64,000 nucleotides of DNA from the NCBI GenBank assembly GCA_009599575.1, contig VWND01000024.1, forward strand, positions 1-64,000, given 5' to 3'. Every line of letters starts with the position of its first letter. Position 1 is the stretch's first letter. Under the pieces are notes generated by a model that was not told the origin of the DNA, ran no database searches, and was given only the letters and a program-made list of their open reading frames with translations. Made by a program: the position numbers and the translations under genes. Positions 47,720 through 59,200 of this stretch are shown piece by piece. This DNA is from Blumeriella jaapii (lineage: Eukaryota; Ascomycota; Leotiomycetes; Helotiales; Drepanopezizaceae).

Positions 47720-48254
47720 GTGTCTGCTAGAAATGTGCCTGGCGTTGGCTGCAACAGCCTACGGATGGACTTTCTCTCTTTTTTTTTTTTTTTTTTTTTG
47801 AAATTTCCTGGACCGGGACAATTTGATCTGGATGCATATTGGGTCGTAGCGCTTGCCTTTTTTATAGAGAATCTGAGTTTGGGGATATAGGTAACATGAG
47901 GCATGGAGACTTAGGCATAGAGGCGAACATAAGGCAAGCCATTGTGAAAAGAGACTTCAAACCCAAACATCATGAAGCAAATTGAAGTGACAACTAATAG
48001 ATTATTCGGAGGAGAACAAATACAACCAAGGGTGTCTTAAGCACATCTTTATGTGTGGAGCAGCAGAAAAGCCAAAGTTCGGCGGAAGAGGCAAGGAAGT
48101 GTCGTCGATCCATAAGTCTTGGAGACGGCCGGGGTTTTGCAGGTCTTTTTTCCAAGAAAAATATCACGTGATCGGGCATTCTCCTGCGAACTTTTGACTC
48201 ATCACCTACCTGCCTCTACCCCTCCACCCCCGCTCACCACACACTCGAGTATTC
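47720..48254. other. Spacer between the velvet and arginyl-tRNA synthetase genes
   Basis: This 535-base stretch holds a long T run (about 47781-47801) just after the velvet gene and, towards its right end, the promoter of the tRNA synthetase. No gene was seen. Confidence 0.6.
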
Positions 48255-50521
48255 ATGAATACTCCCCTCTCCTATTTTACACGCCTCACTCGGAATTTCA
48301 GCATTGCAGTTGTACGACCATACAAACTGATCAGTCTTTCAACGCGTCTCGATCCACCCCGCGCGTTCCAAACCCGAACATACAAGATGGCGTCCGCAGC
48401 GTCTTCTCTGTCGGAACAGCTCAAGAGCCTCGATCTCGAAACGCCCTTAGCCAAATATCCTAATTGCTATCCGGAAGTCAACCCGTTCGACATCTACCGA
48501 GCACATCTCACCTCAATCCTGACAGAGGTAACGGGCGTTGATGCCTCGATCGTGTACCCAGCTTTGCAATGGACCCAAACATTGGAGAAGGGCGATCTGG
48601 TTCTGCCAGTACCAGCGTTGCGAGTCAAGGGTAGGAAGCCTCAGGAGCTTGCGGAGGAATGGGTAGCAAAGGTAGGCTGGCTTCGTTCTGCCAGTCCAGT
48701 AGAGATTTGCTAATCGCCTGTCCTTCGCCAGTTTCCCGAATCTCCTCTTGTCCACAAGCCAACAACGTTCGGAACCTTTGTTCAATTCTTTTTCAAAGTC
48801 GAAAAGCTCGCCCAGATCCTCATACCTTCCATCATCAAAAGCCCGAAGGCCTTCGGACTGAACCCATTCAATGGCCTCAAAGACCCGGACGACCCCTCGA
48901 AAGGAAAAAAGAAGATTATTGTGGAATTCTCCTCCCCCAACATTGCAAAACCATTTCATGCCGGACATCTTCGAAGTACAATCATCGGTGGATTTCTATC
49001 AAATCTGTACCAAGGTGCTGGATGGGACGTTGTCCGGGTGAACTATTTGGGAGACTGGGGTAAGCAATACGGCTTACTGGCTGTGGCCTATAAGAAGTAC
49101 GGCGACGAGGCAGCTTTAGAGGCCGACCCTATCAACCACCTCTTCAACATCTACGTCAAAATCAATCAGGATAAAGGAGACGAGGCGGCCAAAATCAGCA
49201 AGATGGACGAGGCTGGGCAGGATACCACAGAGCTCAAAGCCAACACCATAGATGAACAGGCCCGTCGCTACTTCAAGGCCATGACAGAAAATGATGAGGA
49301 GGCAATTAAGCTGTGGCAGCACTTCCGAGAGTTGAGCATAAAGCGATATATGCAAACATATGCCCGCTTGAACATCCATTTCGATGATTATTCTGGCGAG
49401 AGTCAAGTGAAGCAAGAGAAGATGGACTTCGCCGCCAAGAAAATGGAGGAGATGGGGGTTTCGGAGGAATCGGAAGGAGCCGTTATCGTGGATTTCAGCA
49501 AGCACGTCGCCGGAAAGCCAGGCAAGAGTCTCGAGCGACCGATCATCAAGAAGAAAGATGGAACTGCTCTGTATCTCACCCGAGATATCAGCGAAATGTT
49601 GCAGCGAGAAGAAAAGTACAAGTTCGACCATATGATCTATGTAGTCGCGTCGCAACAGGACCTGCATCTCAGGCAATTGTTCAAGATTATTGAGTTGATG
49701 GGCTACAAAGAGCTTGCAGCGAAGGTACAGCACGTGAACTTCGGCATGGTTTGGGAATGAGCACCCGAAAAGGGACCGTCAAATTCCTGGACGACATCCT
49801 CCGCGATGTGGGGGAGAAGATGCACGAGGTCATGCAAAAGAATCAGGTCAAGTACGAGCAAGTCGAGAATCCTCTCGAGACAGCCGATCTCCTTGGAATC
49901 AGCGCGGTCATGGTCCAGGATTTGAAAGGAAAGCGGTAGGTCATCAATTCATCATACTTGTTTAGACTTCACACCTGCTAATCACTGACGCATCAGAATC
50001 AACAACTACAACTTCGACATCAACGTCATGACCGCATTCGAAGGCGACACTGGCCCTTACTTGCAATACGCGCATGCCCGTCTCTGCTCTATCACCCGCA
50101 AAGTCGCACTCAGTGAATCCGAGATTGCTTCCGCCGACCTCTCTCTTCTCACTGAGCAACATGCGCTGGATCTCATCCGTACCATCGCCCAGTACCCTGA
50201 CGTGGTGCAAAACACGCTCAAGACGCTTGAGCCAACTACTATCCTAGTCTACTTGTTCAAGTTGACGCACGCGCTGAGCTCGAGTTATGATCACTTGCGC
50301 ATCATGGGGAGCGAGAGGGAGTTGATGAAGAGTCGCATGGCTTTGTATGACTCGGCGAGGACCGTGCTGAATAATGGGATGCGTTTACTGGGATTGACGC
50401 CTGTTGAGCGGTAGGTTTTGCTGATTTCTCGCTCGCGGCCCCTTTTCCTTTTATGCTCCCTCGCCACATGCTCCCCACCGTTGAATGGGAGAACAAACGC
50501 TGACTGTGCAACAGAATGTAA
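48255..50521 (+). CDS. Arginyl-tRNA synthetase, dual mitochondrial/cytosolic start (apparent frameshift)
   Basis: A class I synthetase charging tRNA-Arg, about 680 residues. The HIGH-like motif is PFHAGHLRSTIIGG; the KMSK-region motif is GMSTRKGT; the anticodon-binding domain includes AFEGDTGPYLQYAHARL and ends in TPVERM. Exons are 48255-48671, 48732-49935, 49997-50410 and a final 7-nt coding exon 50515-50521, with GT-AG introns of 60, 61 and 104 bp. Met1 begins a 44-residue Arg/Ser-rich presequence (MNTPLSYFTRLTRNFS...). Met45 at 48387 begins MASAASSLSEQ, the likely cytosolic form. At 49750-49752 the frame breaks: HVNFGMV is followed by a stop, while LGMSTRKGT continues one frame over. One missing T in the TTT run explains it and makes the coding sum (2043 nt) divisible by three. 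Confidence 0.95.
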
Positions 50522-51166
50522 GGGACGGGATTTGTTCTTCTGATAGATACCTCGCATTTGTTGAATGGTGGATTGTGCGTAAAACATGTGTTCGTGGGAG
50601 CGAGGTCGGCGTTTGCGAGGCGGACATGGTGTGCTAGACTTGCAATTGCAATCACTAGCTAGAGACCGGAAAAGTTTTTGCCTGATTCCAGATACGTGCG
50701 TCTAACGACTGGAATGGGGGCTTGTATCGAAATGCCTACGGACTAGCATCTGGATGCAACCAGAACGTTCGTAGCCGGCTACAGGTATTACACCCACTCG
50801 TGGACGCCTATTACAAACTCTTGCTCCTGCTATCAAGCAGTTGTCTTCCCTAGCACTCGCCAAAAGAGCTGGGCGTTCACAATCCACAATATCACGTGAC
50901 TCGCACAGGATGCCCCTTTCCAGTCTAGCTCGCTTAACTCCAAACAACTACGCGAGCGAGACGAGAACAAGGCAACAGCATTTGGGACCCATGGACCATT
51001 GATAGATGGACCATTTCAACCCCAAACTTTTCTCATTGCTTTTCATTTCATTTTTTCAGTATGCTTTCCATCCAATCTGAATACGTCTTCTTCCTCTCAC
51101 CATCAAGTACAACAATCATCGTGCCTGTGTTTTAATTGATAACTTGCGCCGAGTCCACGCCGCAAG
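50522..51166. other. Promoter-side spacer of the HeLo-pseudokinase-protease gene
   Basis: This 645-base spacer lies between the tRNA synthetase 3' end and the next plus-strand start. No coding was seen. Pyrimidine-rich stretches at 51030-51110 probably belong to the 5' leader. Confidence 0.55.
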
Positions 51167-54100
51167 ATGGAGCCTCTGTTCAGTTTGGCGCTGCCTTTGC
51201 CACGGCGACTCACCAAGATGTACACCGACACCAAGAGCTCCTACGACGACTTCGTCAAAGAGCCCATTCCAAGCGCCGAGGACCCGGAGGTGCTGCTCTT
51301 GCACCGCAAGCTGCGCATCCAGAAGGACCGCCTGGTGTCGTGGGGTCTCGAGTGGTCCGACCCGGCCCAGTCACCTGACATCGACGAGTCCATCCACAAG
51401 GCCGGGCTCAGCGAGTTGGTCGGCAGCGTCATGTCGACCATCAAAGAGATCCTGGCCGAGGCCGAGCCGCTGTGGCAGTCGTCGAAGAAGAGGGCCGGGG
51501 ACGAGAAGAGCCCGGGGGGTCAGAAAGCCGTGGAAAGGGACAGGAAGCAGCCGTGGATTGGATGGGATAAGTCGCGCTTTCAGGATCTCGTGGGGGATCT
51601 GGCCATGTCGATTGATACGCTGTATGATTTATCGCGGACGAGACAATCGGCGCGGAAGCCGCATCTAGCGAAGAGCGAGGATTCGACTGGACTGCAAGCG
51701 AAGCGTCCAGCCGCGGAAGAGAAGATGTTCGAGTCGACGAGAATGCAGACGCCGCAGCAGATCGATCCGAAATCGCTTATATGGCCTCGAGATCCCAAAT
51801 CTTTTCCACCCGGTCCCATATCGCCAGCAAAGTTCCGCAGGCAAATAGTTTTCATGCGGACACCGACTGCCTCGGAATCGAGGAGATTGGGGTTAGCGGC
51901 ATCTGCTGTACCGGTGTTGTTGGAGTACGCTGCCTATGATCCCATCTATTCCATTACTGGCATCACGCCTTCGATGACACGCTTCGAGAAACTATTCGCA
52001 GCGCTTTCTCAGTCGTGTATTTCTGCCGGGCGGGTTCTGTCAGGTCTGCTGCGCCTGATAGGGTATTTCGAGGAGCCGGACCAGTCCAGGTTCTGTCTCT
52101 TGTACGCACTACCTACACACTTCGGACCTGTGGACTTTATGAGACCTCAAATGCCTTCAATCAGTTTCTTGTCCAATTTACTTTTTAGTCGCAAATACGA
52201 GCCGAGCCTGGAAGTCAAGTACCGCCTCGCTTATAACGTCGCTAATGCCGTTTTCGACTTGCACGCCAAAGGAGTGGTCCATGGCAACATCGCGTCCAAC
52301 AGCATCTTGTTCATCGAACCCCAGTCCAAAGGTCACTTAGACTTGACGCAAGTCAACATGCGGCAGTCGTTTCTCACTTCTTGTGATCTCTTCTCGGATA
52401 GCGCCACTGATAGTTCCGACTCATCACCAGATCCCAAAACCTCGCTGTATCGGCACCCTCTCGACCCTCGGAGAACGCGCTTTACACGCCTGTCTCCAGA
52501 AAGCAAGTTTCTAGATCTGTATAGCTTGGCTATGCTTCTCCTGGAAATCGGGCTGTGGACTTCTCTAACCGATCTTTTCCCTACGGCATCGACCGTCCCC
52601 GAGAACCCAGCTGGCGCGTTTAGGAAACTCGCTGCTAGATGCGGAAGTCTCTATGTCAGAGCCGTGCAATCTTGCTGGCATGCTCCCGATGACGAACTCT
52701 CACAAAAGGCCAGACCGGATATCATGCATCAGAAGGTTCTGTGGACGGTGTCACAAGCTCTAGAAACTTGCTGCGCTATTGACGAGGTTTCAGACGAGTC
52801 TAATGAGACTATTGATGTTTCTCTACCGCCACTTTCACCTAGATCTTCAGTTACTCAGACACAGATACTCAGCGACCCAAAGCTGCCTACTCTTGTCACC
52901 ACCCCCCTCGCCGCTGTAACACCTGCGTGGACCGAGAAGTCGGCACATGAGAAGACACCTGCTTCATTCACTCAAAAGCCAAGTGGGTCAGAAAATCCCG
53001 TTACAAAGCAGTCTAGTGAGTAACAAACCATCGATAAGCTTCTCGTGTCTAATTATCACAGTTCCTGCCCCAGTGCTCGAAAAGCCCAGACCAAAGCTTC
53101 GAACGTACCCGTCTATCAGAATCAGCCAAGAGCATCTGGACTACTGGCATACTGAGCTGATGCTAAACATTAATCATGTACTACGGAACTTCTACAAGAA
53201 ATACCCAGAGACTGTAGAGATCAGTCTAGAAAGCATTGGCGAGTCGCCAACCACAACCAAGCCTACCATCCTCGTCATCTGCACCAGCGTCAACAAGGTC
53301 CGCGGTATCTTGAAAAGGTCTTTGGTCTACGACAGAGCAATTTACGGTCTCAAAGTGTGCCGCGGAAAAGTCGTGCGCTCGCGCAAGTACCCGAGATCGA
53401 TGGCCGGCGAACTCGGCTCCCCCAAAGGGGCTAACAGTGACCACCAACAACGACCATGTAACGGTGCTTCTATCGGCGCCTATGTGGGAGACCGACACCT
53501 CCCTCCAGTTTCTTTTGGCGGCCTCATCGTCGTCGACGGCAAACCCTATGGCATGACAGTCCACCATATGCTGGACGACCTGGCCGACAGTGAAGACTCC
53601 GAGACAGAAGAGCCTACCGCGCCTGTCCTGCGCTCTAGCGCCCATCAGCTCAATATACCGGGCCTTACGCGCTCGGGATCATCAGCTTACAGCAGCAGTG
53701 ACGAAGAATGCCGATACACTGTATCTGACTACGAATCAGACTTCACATGGGAGGAGGACTCCGACGCCGAGTTCTCCGACTCTTACGAAGACGAAAGCGA
53801 GGACGAAGGCGACGACGACGACGAGATCATGGAACCGGGCGACATCAAAGGTATCCCGCAAGGATGCGGTGAAGGATACATCATAACACAGCCAGCCATC
53901 GACGACGTCCCTGACGACTTCTTCCCCTCGGACGACACGCGGGACGAGGACCACCTGGATAGTTTCCAACTCGGCCAAGTCTACGCCTCGTCAGGTATCC
54001 GTCGACGTACCGACCCAAACGGCACCGTCCACGAAATCGACTGGGCTCTGTTTGAATTCTCCCCGGACCGCCTCCCTACCACAAATATCATCCAGCAGAG

Positions 54101-54920
54101 CGGCGAGCGGCTTCAGGCCCCCAAACACAGACCAAGCGCGTCCTTCCTCTCCGTTGCCCCCTCCCAGGAGCTGGGCGGCCTCGAAGTCCACGGCACCGGC
54201 CGCTCCTCTGGCCTGCAGAGCGGTCGCATCCTCCCCGCCATGGTCAGCGTCAAGATGTTCGGCCGCCAGAGCTCCGCGTCCAGCTGGCAAGTCGCCGGCC
54301 GGCTCGGCATCCCCGGCGACTCGGGCGCCTGGGTCATCGACAGCGAGCGGGGGAGAGCGTGCGGCCACGTCCTGGCGTGGAGTGCGAGAAAGCGCGTCGC
54401 GTACATCTGCCCCATGGACGTCCTGGTGCGAGACATGGGCGAGACTCTGGGCGCGACTAGCATCCGTCTGCCCGGCAGCGAGGAGCTCTACGCGGCGGCC
54501 TCTGTTTTGGCTTCTACCGTTGCTTGCGAATCGATACAGCAGCGACCGGAGACCCCGCTCGTGGACGACGAGGAGAGGGAGAAAGAGATCCAGATCCAGA
54601 TCATGGACGTTGACGAGAACGAGACCCAGAATGCAGAGGACGAAATCAATGAGAGGGGCACGGAGAGGGGCGGCGATGAAATGGCGCTGCTGCTGGAGGA
54701 GTTGCGGCGGCCGCCCACGCCGGAGGAGATGGACAGCTTGGAGTTGAACTTGGGCCTTGGGCCAGCTCCTCTCTCGCGCGACATCGAGCGCGCCGCCTTC
54801 TTTCCCGGCGGCGGCGACGGTTGCTGCCATGACAAAGTCGCTGCAGAAAGGAAGGGGGCTGGGAGGGGGAGATGTGATGGAACTGTCGACAGTTCCGTTT
54901 TACCGAATCTCAAGAGGTGA
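51167..54920 (+). CDS. HeLo-like domain + pseudokinase + trypsin-fold protease fusion
   Basis: A 1235-residue multidomain protein in two exons (51167-53015 and 53062-54920; intron 53016-53061, GTGAGT...TCACAG). Residues 1-170 resemble the HeLo cell-death domain of fungal incompatibility proteins: YDDFVKEPIPSAEDPEVLL, LRIQKDRLVSWGLEW, VMSTIKEILAEAEPLW, GWDKSRFQDLVGDLAMSIDTLYDLS. Residues about 190-520 have a kinase-like fold with a degenerate catalytic loop: VVHGNIASNSILF replaces HRDxxxxN (His372-Gly-Asn), and DLYSLAMLLLEIGLW matches the DxWSLG helix. No VAIK lysine is visible. Residues about 620-1110 hold a protease-like region: FGGLIVVDGKPYGMTVHHML (His784/785), EIDWALFEF (Asp943) and GIPGDSGAWVID (Ser1037), a plausible catalytic triad. 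A very acidic insertion of about 60 residues lies between His and Asp. The function is unknown; by analogy, self/non-self recognition or regulated cell death (inference). Confidence 0.85.
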
Positions 54921-55349
54921 AAAAGCGATTGGATCAAGCTCCGAGTACGAGGGAATTACGGCTTTCAATTCCTAGTCCCGATCTTGATCTTACTTCCGCC
55001 CCAGTTTTAGTATTTGAGGAATCTTGTCCATCCAGACACATCTCGTTCTACACGTACGCTTAAGCCTCGAGCGCGCGGTGATGCTTGCTTGCCACCTGTT
55101 CCAATTCCCAATGAGTCAGTGAGTCAGTTAGGAAGCTGGTTATTCTCCGGCCAGCCAGTCAGACACCATGACAAGCAGGCTTTTTGTTAGCGTGTTTGTA
55201 TCGATCCCTATTTACACAAAACTCACTGATCAGACGTGTTGTTTCTTTGCTAAGCACGCGTCTTGTGCTCGGCTAGGAATACTGTAGGAGCTGGGAGCCT
55301 GACGAGCGAGTTCGAGTCGTTTTGCCTTGCCTTTTCACCTGGTTGGAGA

Positions 55350-55368
55350 GGCAGAGGCAGAGGCAGAG

Positions 55369-55409
<41 letters not shown>

Positions 55410-55425
55410 GGCAGAGGCAGAAAAA
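55350..55425 (+). repeat. GGCAGA/CGCAGA hexamer repeat
   Basis: About 12 copies of a six-base unit alternating between AGGCAG and ACGCAG forms, in symmetric blocks (GGCAGA, then CGCAGA, then GGCAGA). It is non-coding. Confidence 0.9.
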
Positions 55426-55751
55426 GCAGAAACAGCCTTTTTTTTTTATCTGATGAATGCTAAAAGCAGCAAAGCGAAAAAAAAAAAAAAAGAGCGGAGG
55501 GGGGAACAGCAGTACTAATCATGATAACAATAGCAAGCAGCAGCAGCAGCAGAATCACACATCGTATATCTCTATCCCCAAAGTAAAATTTGCTCGCTTC
55601 CCACTATGTTTTTTTTTACAGTACTATCTATCCACTTACTCATCCTCCATTTATTAATTTTTTTATCTATCCGTTTATTTACTAATCACCCATCCAAAAG
55701 TCCGTCCGGAACTCGAAGCTCAAAAATCAGATCAAATCAAATCAAATCAGA

Positions 55752-55841
55752 TTAATAGTCGGCTGCCTTCCCACATTTATCCTGCGGGCACTTTTATCCG
55801 AGTGCCCGCAGGATGAATGTGGGAAGGCAGCCCACTATTAA
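55752..55841. repeat. Near-perfect hairpin flanked by TTAA, inside an AAATC array
   Basis: Two inverted arms of 41 bases (55752-55792 and 55801-55841) pair with only two mismatches around an 8-base loop (TTTATCCG). The arms start and end with TTAA. The core arm begins GGCTGCCTTCCCACATT. Both sides are (AAATC)n direct repeats (55730-55750 and 55841-55860). It could be a tiny foldback element or MITE inserted at TTAA, or a strong RNA hairpin in a 3' region. Confidence 0.85.
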
Positions 55842-56213
55842 ATCAAATCAAATCAAATTAAAAGCCGATAATTTAAAAACTACACAATTAAAAGCCTATT
55901 TTTCGCCTTTTACTCTTATACAAATTCTCAAGCTTATATTAATTAATTTATACTATTAGAAATAATTACGCATGCATACATACACGTTTTCATATCTGCA
56001 AGACGGCATGAAATGCAAAACAAAGGGAGCAAACAAAAAGGCAAGGCAGAATAAAAATATTATAAAACAACACAAAAGTAACAGAAACACGGTTCAATAT
56101 ACATATTACACAATAACATACGCTCTCTCTATCGGCATCGGCAATTGCATCCTGCCCCCATCCTCGTCCAGCTAAAACGTCCTTCTCTTCTCATCTTATC
56201 CAGGTCTTCCCCC

Positions 56214-59200
56214 CTAAGCCTGACTCAAAAACTTCAGCGCCTCCTCCCTTTCGCTTGCCGGCAACATGCTCAGCACCTGCTGCACACCCTTTAGGCCGCC
56301 CTTGCTGTTGCCCCTCAGCAGAGTCGCCACATCGAACGCCACGCCCTCCACCTTGAGCGCCTCGACCTTCTCGTGCACCGTCTTGCGGTTCTCCTCGTAC
56401 CACATCGCCACCTCCTTGTCCGCCGTCTTGAACTGCGGGATGCCCGTCCACGCCGCCAGCGTTTCGACGTTGCGCGCCCGCGACCCGAGAGGGCCCTTGG
56501 ACGCCGATGCCATGCGCTTGAGGATGTACTCCTCGTTCACGCGACGACGCACGCGCCAGTAGAAGAAGCGCCGGGATTCGCGCCACACGAGCGATTGTCG
56601 GATGACGTCCTTGGCTTTCATGCGGCCGGCGCGGTCGTGGAGGTCGGCAAACTGGAGCGAGACCTGCATGTACACGGGCAGCAGCAGTTGCTCGCGCCTG
56701 GTAGCCTTCTCCTTGACTTGGCTGATTTGCTCAGGTGTGAGGCTCTTGTCCGCGAGCTGCTTGCGGAGGGCGCCATACTCGGGATCGAGACGGGCCATGG
56801 TCTCCAGCTGTTTGTCTTTGCGGTACTTGATGTTGACGATTCCCTCGGGTTCCAAGACACCCCCGCGAGCATCTTCGTCGGCATACATTTCCATGAATTC
56901 GGGGTTGATGGTGGGGTCGACAACGACCCACGAACCACCACGAAGCTCTCCGAAAGGTGGGATGTAGACGAAGATGGGCTGCTCGTACTTGACCAGCGCG
57001 TCAACGATATACGATCCATATTTCAGGACCTCATTGTACATATCGCGCTGTCCACCGGAGAAACCTCTCCAGTTGGCCAGGATCATCAGCGGCAACTGTT
57101 CGCCGTTGTTGAAGTCTCTGATGGCTTGCGCAGTCTTGAAGGCGGAGTTGGGGTACCAGACCCCACCGGCCTCGTTGGTAATCTGCTCCATGGAATCGGG
57201 GTTCGCGGGATCGGCAGGGGTGACATTTTCGACTGAGCGAGTCTCGACAGCAATGACACCCATAGGAATACCTCCAAGACGGGCACGACCAACAACCACA
57301 GTCTTGGCCCAGCCACCGAGAGTCTCGACGAATGACTCCTTGTCGAAGAGACCAGGCATGAAGCCCTCCTCGTCTTCCTTACCAGCGATCAGCCATCTCA
57401 CGTCGTATGGCTGCTTGGGGGGAGGAGTGTAGACGATGTCGCGATCCCAAGAGTCAACAGCAGGTCCGATCGGCAGTGGGCTGTTTCTCTTGTCGGGCAC
57501 GTACGCCATCCACTCGACAATCTTGGACACACCCTCGAAATCATCATTCGCAGTCATGTGCGACACACCGTTCTTGTACATGATTTGAGTGCCACCAAGT
57601 TGCAAGTTGGATGTGTACACCTCACGACCGAGGAGCTTGTTGATGGCAGGAGCACCAGTCAGAATGATGGGTTGGCCTTCGATCTGAATAGCTCTTTGGC
57701 CGAGGCGGACCAAGTAAGCACCGATACCTGAGAACGTTAGCAAAGCATGGCCAGAGATTCAAGAAAAAACGTACCGACGGATCGACAAGTGACCAAAGTG
57801 ATGGTGAAAATGTCCTCGTAAGCTCTGCTCGTCGCACCGGCAATCAAACCAGAACCTTTCAAGCACTCGACGCCGAGACCGTCTTCAGCACCGACGATGG
57901 TGGTGATCTTGTGCCTGGTCTCGCCATCCTCGGTGATCTCTTCAGTAATGACATCCTTGGTCTTGCCATCCTCGAATCGCTTCTTGGCATCGGGCTTTAG
58001 GTACAGGTACTTGAAACCGGCCTCTGGCTTGTCGGGATTGTTCCACGCAACATTGAAGTGAGGAATCAGCTCCTCGGCCATACCGATGCGGGCACCGGAG
58101 TTGGCCGACAGGTAGATACGGGGGATGCCAAGCTTGCGTGCAAGCTCCGTGCACTTGTTGAAGAACTGGTCTTCCTTGGGTCCGAAACTACCAATCTTGA
58201 AGGTGATGTCGTTGGCAACAATCACGAACTTGCGGCCACGGGGGTATTCGGGAGTTCTGGCAGTCACGATCCAGCCAACCATTCCGTGCGTGTTGGTACC
58301 AGGCTCGCGGAAGACCTCAGCTAGGTTGTCCTTGTCGTCCAGGACCAACTCGCTGTAATCGATGCACTCGCCCGTGGGAGGCTGCTTGTCGGAAAGAGAT
58401 GGGTGCTTGCTGACAGCCTTGACCCAGCAGGTTGGATAGCTTGTCTGAACAGCTCTGGGAAATCGTAGACGTACTGAGTGCCCATGATGTGGGCCTTGTA
58501 CCGCTTGGGTTGCAGCCACTCCTTGGTGGGATACGGCGTCGACACAGGACGCAAGTGCATGGAGCCGACCTTGGTCGTGCCTCCGATACTGTGGAAGACC
58601 CACTCGCCGCCCTTCTCGGACTTTCGCTCGGCGTACATCTCGACTTGGATGACATATCCGGAGGTGTTCGTGATCACGACACGGAGAGGGTATGGCATTC
58701 CAGTAGTGGGTTCGGTGCAGATGATGCGGATCTCGGCCCCCGTCACGCGCAGGCGCCAGAGACGGCGACCGAAGCGCTCCAAGAAGCCACCAAGAGCCTT
58801 CTCAACCTCGGGTGGCTGGAGAGGGAAAACGGGGGAGAAGTTGATGAAGATGTGGTTGAGATCAGAGTTGTTGTTGCCAATGATCTCTAGGGCGTCAAGG
58901 ATGTCGTTCATTAACCTGTCAGACTCAGAGATGAGATACTCGGCAGTGGGGATCTCATCACGTAGTCGGCCAGGACGGACGACCGCACGAGTAAAGTATC
59001 GCTTGTCGCCCTCGACATCCTTTCCGATCGCCTCGTAAATGTGTATGTTGCGGTTCTCGGTGAAGACGGGCTTGGTTCTGAACTTGGAGAGTCTCCCGAG
59101 TTCAAGTTGGAAAGCCAACGCGGGTTCACTGTGGCGGATGCTCTGATCTTCCTCGTAGCTGGGACCACGGAAGGTGTAGTATCCGGGATACGATCCATCC

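Larger units (their letters stand above)
54921..56213. other. Spacer with repeats and hairpin
   Basis: This 1.3 kb stretch lies between the 3' ends of the fusion gene and ACC1. It is AT-rich from about 55600 and contains a hexamer repeat, A-runs and the hairpin element listed below. No gene was seen. Confidence 0.6.

Noticed and set aside
53991..54830. Long minus-strand frame opposite the protease region
   Set aside because: The plus strand carries the GDSG protease region in the same place; the minus frame is compositionally odd and unmatched.
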